Part shown: one piece after another, positions 5,566 to 8,954 of the stretch | Position numbering within the stretch: position 1 is the first letter of the stretch | How the letters are laid out: every line of letters starts with the position of its first letter | Assembly (NCBI GenBank): GCA_016742295.1 | Contig: JACVCA010000038.1 | Location: 1-8,954 of the forward strand | Length of the DNA stretch: 8,954 nt | Source of the DNA: Alphaproteobacteria bacterium | Lineage (GTDB): Bacteria > Pseudomonadota > Alphaproteobacteria > JAGOMX01 | Direction: 5' to 3' | Notes under the pieces: generated by a model | Seen by the model: the letters and a program-made list of their open reading frames with translations, nothing else | The model's database searches: none | Told to the model about the DNA's origin: nothing | Made by a program: the position numbers and the translations under genes

Positions 5566-7800
5566 CTAATAGTTTTCCTCCTTAAATATAGCAATTACAG
5601 CTTCATTAAAAACTAACTTCGCGTTTTCAAAATTATTCTCAGACTGCAATTTTAAGGCGTCTTTTATTTTATTCTCACTGCATGAAGAATATTCTTTGCG
5701 TGTTCCTATATTTTTTGCCCACCCATATTTTTCATTCGCTAATTTTTTAATTAAAGGCTGATTAATATGCGGGTTAACTTCCAAGCTTTCTAATTTGTTT
5801 TCTATAGAAGAAGTTATTTCCTTTTTTAGGTATTTTAATGTCAGTTCAATTTTTGAGAACTTCATACCTAATTTTCCTACATTTCCTAACAAAACAGTCC
5901 AATAAAGGTATTCAAAATAGTTTAACCTTTTCCTCGATACCTCTTCTTGATTTCCTTCTAGTTCTAAAGGTTTTAAACTGCCTAATGGTATCCCTGATTT
6001 TTTATAATATTTTTTAGCATTTTCTAAATCGTGCTTCCCTTGATATATTTCACCGAGTTCATAATAAATATAAGGATCATTAGACTCTTCTTGTGCTTTG
6101 TACAAAGCTTCAATTTTATCATATTCTCCTCTCTTTCTATAAATCTCAACAACCTTTTCAAAAGCACTTATCATCCCTAATTTTCCTGCTTTCAGGAAAA
6201 ATTCTATGGCTTCTTTTTCTCTCTCAGCAACTTCTTGTTCATCATTGACATATCCTTTCAAAATCATATTAGCAGCTTGACAATAACCTTCGGGGATACC
6301 TTCATCCCCTACCCTCTTAAACTCATTGAAGGCCCACATGTGGCTATTTTCAAGCTTTGCTAAATCAAGCTTGGCTTTTATTAAGCCCTTATTATAGGCT
6401 ATCTCATAATAACTTTTTCTTTCCTGCTTATTGTCGCTAAAGGTAGCACGTAAATGAGTCACTCGTGGATCAACATCATCCGTAGTAGCTTCAATTTCTT
6501 CATCAAGGCAAAATTTAGCTTGGTGTGCATCTTTTAGGTAATAATAAATTAGAGCTCGTGGATATTTGTTAAAAGAGCGAGCTCCTTTACGCTCTAGATA
6601 GTGTGAAAGCTTTTTTTCAAACTCCACCCCCCACTTTTTTACTTTATCTTTTTCCTTACCATTGCTATAAAGTGCAAAAATACGTGACAGGTGATATAGA
6701 GCCACAGGATCTTGATATCTTGCAGAATGGGCTAACCCTTCCTGAATGTAGTCTTTGCGATAAAGATATATGTGGCTATCAGTGTCATCCTCAATTTCTT
6801 GAGGAAAAAATAGAAATGCCATTAACGCTTGAAAAAGAGTTTGATGTGGCCATTTATCAATAGCTGGAACTCTTCTTGGGGAAATTAATGAACGACATTT
6901 GTGACCCATTTTATCATACAAAACAGGCGATATACCACCTTGCCATAAATAATTATAAGGATCTTCGAATAAACCTTGAGAATTAGCCTTATGAATTGAT
7001 AAAACATGCTGGTTTAAAAAGGTACAAAATGTTGTTAGATTGGAAGGCAATTGAAAAAAATCTACCATATCTTGTCTTTCAATGAAGCTTGTTTTGCTTA
7101 CACCTTTTTTCTCCTTTGCAATTCTATAGGGTGCTTCGTCATGGGTATCATTAATGAGCTGTTTTCCACTTATCATCTTTTTCATTTCATAAATGTTACT
7201 TAAAAAGAACCTGTGTTCAGAAGTATACCCTTTGAAATTTATATCCTGCAGCCAACGTATCGGTTGATTACCAAACCTATTATATTGTACATATAATTCC
7301 TGTTCATAAGGACCATACTTATAAGCAGATATGCTTTCTTTAAAAAGTGGCTTATTATAAAGAGCGAGATAAAAGCCTTGGGCATAATAACAAAGCTTTT
7401 GAAGTTTAAGAGGATCAATAGGCTCGCCTACTTGTCCCTCTCTTCTTCTTTCTTCATCTTTCATAAGAAAAAAATTAGCAACCTGGTATATACTACACAG
7501 TATTTCTGACTGTCCTTTAAGGAAAAGGTCCTGGGCACCTTCTCTCAATGCTGGGGATTCATCTAAACCTCCTTCCTCCTCCCAAGATTTCTGAAATTGG
7601 TTACCAGTGGATATTCTTAAAGGAGGTTTATAGTCAGAGGTAGCAGGATTTAATCCTTGAGGAATATGAGTGAAAATTTTACTATCATCATCGAGTTCTT
7701 TGCCTTTTCCTTTTCTATCAGAAGTAGCAAAAGACGGAGTTACAATAATAACTCCTACCATTAACAAATAAGTAAAAGTGAGAATTTTGAATGAATGCAT
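5566..7800 (-). CDS. Secreted Panacea (DUF4065, SocA-like) domain protein with Sel1/TPR repeats (744 aa)
   Basis: Signal peptide at residues 1-25 (hydrophobic 'YLLMVGVIIVTPSFA', cleavage after F-A), then a polar linker. Residues ~102-230 read as a Panacea/DUF4065 domain: 'IYQVANFFL' (104-112), 'IDPLKLQKLCYYAQGFYLAL' (128-147), 'KPLFKESISAYKYGPYEQEL' (150-169), and 'THDEAPYRIA' (219-228), the place of the family's 'TH.E.PW'. Known Panacea proteins (SocA of Caulobacter, PanA) are cytoplasmic antitoxins, so an exported one is unusual. Residues ~250-400 are unassigned. From ~410 to 605 there are helical Sel1/TPR-type repeats ('AIEFFLKAGKLGMISAFEKV', 'YYELGEIYQGKHDLENAKKY'). The C-terminal ~130 residues are mostly helical and unassigned. 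GAGGG (7808-7812) lies about 8 nt before the ATG. It is first in a two-gene unit with the 394-residue protein. Gene certain, Panacea call likely, role unknown. Confidence 0.78.
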   Translation of the reverse strand: MHSFKILTFTYLLMVGVIIVTPSFATSDRKGKGKELDDDSKIFTHIPQGLNPATSDYKPPLRISTGNQFQKSWEEEGGLDESPALREGAQDLFLKGQSEILCSIYQVANFFLMKDEERRREGQVGEPIDPLKLQKLCYYAQGFYLALYNKPLFKESISAYKYGPYEQELYVQYNRFGNQPIRWLQDINFKGYTSEHRFFLSNIYEMKKMISGKQLINDTHDEAPYRIAKEKKGVSKTSFIERQDMVDFFQLPSNLTTFCTFLNQHVLSIHKANSQGLFEDPYNYLWQGGISPVLYDKMGHKCRSLISPRRVPAIDKWPHQTLFQALMAFLFFPQEIEDDTDSHIYLYRKDYIQEGLAHSARYQDPVALYHLSRIFALYSNGKEKDKVKKWGVEFEKKLSHYLERKGARSFNKYPRALIYYYLKDAHQAKFCLDEEIEATTDDVDPRVTHLRATFSDNKQERKSYYEIAYNKGLIKAKLDLAKLENSHMWAFNEFKRVGDEGIPEGYCQAANMILKGYVNDEQEVAEREKEAIEFFLKAGKLGMISAFEKVVEIYRKRGEYDKIEALYKAQEESNDPYIYYELGEIYQGKHDLENAKKYYKKSGIPLGSLKPLELEGNQEEVSRKRLNYFEYLYWTVLLGNVGKLGMKFSKIELTLKYLKKEITSSIENKLESLEVNPHINQPLIKKLANEKYGWAKNIGTRKEYSSCSENKIKDALKLQSENNFENAKLVFNEAVIAIFKEENY
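5577..5583 (-). promoter_or_regulatory. Ribosome binding site of the 394-residue gene, inside the upstream gene
   Basis: AAGGAGG on the minus strand, 11 nt before the ATG at 5565, overlapping the last codons (K-E-E) of the 744-residue gene. With the TAG|ATG junction it supports translational coupling and fixes the start of the downstream gene. Confidence 0.8.
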
Positions 7801-7941
7801 TATTTTTCCCTCATTATTAATAGGTAGTAGCCATACCTGATTTAATTGATGGCACTTTATATTTTATAAATTCAAATTTATTTCATTTCGAAAATACTTC
7901 ATTTTTTAACGGTCCCCTTACACTCTTTTCAAGATATGACA
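7801..7941 (-). promoter_or_regulatory. Leader region of the two-gene secreted-protein operon
   Basis: Contains the Shine-Dalgarno GAGGG at 7808-7812. A possible -10, TATTAA (7817-7822), has only a weak -35 (TTAAAT) 17 bp away; several AT-rich alternatives (TATAAA near 7860) are no better, so no promoter is firmly assigned. GGCTACTAC (7824-7832) precedes this -10; the same 9-mer (965-973) precedes the -10 of the 167-residue gene. The segment CCCTTACAC at 7915-7923 recurs inverted at 8064-8072, on either side of the gene fragment at 7942-8085. Confidence 0.35.
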
Positions 7942-8085
7942 TCAGTGATAATTTTTAGCAACTAATTTTCCATCAAGATGCTGCCAGATTTTCTCAACTT
8001 CTAGCCGGTTTATTTCTTGTTTATCTTTCCTGTAATGCGCTTTCCTCCATGAACCCTTTATAGGTGTAAGGGTTCTGATACTATG
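7942..8085 (-). pseudogene. C-terminal gene fragment cut by the IS982 element
   Basis: A 47-codon open stretch ending in TGA (7942-7944) with no start codon: 'IRTLTPIKGSWRKAHYRKD', then 'KQEINRLEVEKIWQHLDGK' and 'LVAKNYH'. The balanced, charged composition (many Lys, Arg, Glu, Asp, with Trp and His) is unlike translated intergenic AT-rich DNA. Its upstream side stops within a few bases of the IS982 left end at about 8089, where TAA interrupts the frame, so the 5' part was probably separated by the insertion and should lie beyond the element, outside the window. Within it 8051-8075 forms an 8-bp perfect hairpin (GAACCCTT, 9-nt loop, AAGGGTTC). I do not recognise the family. Confidence 0.4.
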
Positions 8086-8130
8086 TTAACCCGAGTTGCG
8101 GATAAAGAAGAGTGTTAACATATAGGAAGG

Positions 8131-8175
8131 ATTGAGGTATTCTCAGTTTTGCAAAAAATAGGGAGATACCTCAAT
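8131..8175 (+). promoter_or_regulatory. Hairpin sequestering the IS982 transposase start codon
   Basis: ATTGAGGTATTCTC (8131-8144) pairs with GAGATACCTCAAT (8163-8175), giving 13 base pairs with one bulged T and an 18-nt loop. The 3' arm contains the first two bases of the ATG (8174-8176) and part of the Shine-Dalgarno AGGGAG. In an mRNA that includes this leader the start would be occluded. Comparable structures limit transposase translation from outside promoters in other insertion sequences such as IS10 and IS200. Confidence 0.6.
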
Positions 8176-8954
8176 GGAAATAGATTACGATACCTTATAC
8201 TGTTTTGTCGATGATTTTTCAAAAGCGTTTGAACCTTGGTACAAGAAGCAATTAATAGCTGATAATAGAATTAAGAGAAATCGCAATGGTCAGCTCAGTC
8301 TAGCAGAAATTCTAACTATTCTCATAACCTATCATCAGTCAGGAATGTCCTGCTTTAAGTATTTCTACTTTCATTTTTTCAAGCTGCATCAGCATTTATT
8401 TCCAGGTCTTGTTCACTATACGCGATTTGTTAAATTGATAAAAAGAACTCTCCCTGCTCTGGCTTGTTTATTAAAAAGCCTTGAAGGAGAAATTACCGAA
8501 TATCTTTTTATTGATTCAACACCTATGGCCGTGTGCCATAATTTGAGAGAAAGAAAACATAAAACTTTTAAAGGATTGGCAGCTAAAGGAAAAACTTCAA
8601 CTGGCTGGTTCTTCGGAATGAAGATTCATATCATCTTTAATACAAAAGGTGAAATTATTCGCTTGGTTATAACTCCAGGTAATGTTAGTGACAAAAAACC
8701 TGTTCGTCATATGGTCAAAGGACTTAAAGCTAAATTGATAGGCGATAAGGGGTATCTATCAAAAAGGCTCTTTCAGGACCTTTTTGCTCAAGGAGTCACG
8801 CTTATTACTAAAATCAAAAAGAATATGAAAAATTGCCTTATGAATATCAGGGATAAATTAATGTTGATGCGTAGGTCTTTTATAGAAACAATTTTTTCTT
8901 CCTTAAAGGCTCTAAATACTTTGATACATCATAGGCATCGATGTCCTATTAATG
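8174..8954 (+). CDS. IS982-family DDE transposase (3' end outside window)
   Basis: Catalyses cut-and-paste movement of its own element. The 260 visible codons are uninterrupted. The DDE triad is in place: D114 in 'EYLFIDSTPMAVC', D191 in 'KLIGDKGYLSK', and E238 in 'RRSFIETIFSSLK'. Family hallmarks are the N-terminal 'LSLAEILTILITYHQSG' and the 'TGWFFGMKIHIIFNTKGEI' strand region after the first Asp. Family members are about 290-300 residues, so only some 30-40 residues are missing beyond the window and the gene looks intact. AGGGAG lies about 9 nt before the ATG, partly inside a hairpin that covers the start. A weak promoter may overlap the element end (TTGCGG at 8096-8101). Confidence 0.92.
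   Translation, partial: MEIDYDTLYCFVDDFSKAFEPWYKKQLIADNRIKRNRNGQLSLAEILTILITYHQSGMSCFKYFYFHFFKLHQHLFPGLVHYTRFVKLIKRTLPALACLLKSLEGEITEYLFIDSTPMAVCHNLRERKHKTFKGLAAKGKTSTGWFFGMKIHIIFNTKGEIIRLVITPGNVSDKKPVRHMVKGLKAKLIGDKGYLSKRLFQDLFAQGVTLITKIKKNMKNCLMNIRDKLMLMRRSFIETIFSSLKALNTLIHHRHRCPIN

Larger units (their letters stand above)
8089..8954 (+). mobile_element. IS982-family insertion sequence, left end and most of the transposase (right end outside window)
   Basis: The left terminus is placed at ACCCGAGTTGCGG (8089-8101), just outside the transposase leader and at the point where the neighbouring minus-strand frame is lost. IS982 elements commonly begin with ACC, so the position is plausible to within a few bases; GTTAAC occurs at 8085-8090 and again at 8114-8119. 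The right inverted repeat and the target duplication cannot be seen, so the boundary is not proven. Confidence 0.75.

Noticed and set aside
6603..6863. 86-codon + strand frame with several cysteines
   Set aside because: Antisense to the middle of the 744-residue gene; the Cys-rich look comes from reading the other strand.

Overview
This is a strongly AT-rich window that looks like an accessory island of a host-associated bacterium. Nothing in it is a taxonomic marker. The mix of a HicB antitoxin, IS982- and IS110-type insertion sequences, and large secreted proteins built from eukaryote-like repeats (LRR, TPR/Sel1) fits an intracellular alphaproteobacterium of the Holosporales/Rickettsiales kind. 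That placement is an inference and other intracellular lineages are possible.

Layout. The + strand opens with the C-terminal part of a HicB-type antitoxin (3-302) whose start, and presumably its HicA toxin, lie outside the window. Four substantial genes follow, all on the minus strand and all beginning with a Sec-type signal peptide: a 167-residue unknown protein (430-933) with a near-consensus sigma-70 promoter; a 711-residue protein (1332-3467) with an ADP-ribosyltransferase-like R/S/E motif set, a coiled coil and C-terminal leucine-rich repeats; a 394-residue cysteine-rich TPR-like protein (4381-5565); and a 744-residue protein (5566-7800) with a Panacea/DUF4065 (SocA-like) domain and Sel1/TPR repeats. 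The last two abut exactly (TAG then ATG) and are very probably translationally coupled.

Mobile-element debris fills the gaps. Between the 711- and 394-residue genes lies the first ~13 codons of an IS110-family transposase, cut off by a ~270-bp non-autonomous element with 32-bp inverted ends (4077-4346). At the right edge a C-terminal gene fragment (7942-8085) is cut by an IS982-family element whose transposase runs off the window. A hairpin sequesters its start codon. A 20-bp inverted repeat flanks the 167-residue gene, and one copy is part of that gene's promoter.

Taken together, the window reads as a cluster of candidate secreted effectors embedded in transposon scars. The two most interesting proteins are the exported Panacea-repeat protein and the exported ART-like/LRR protein. 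Both assignments rest on motif reading only. No tRNA, rRNA or CRISPR array was seen.
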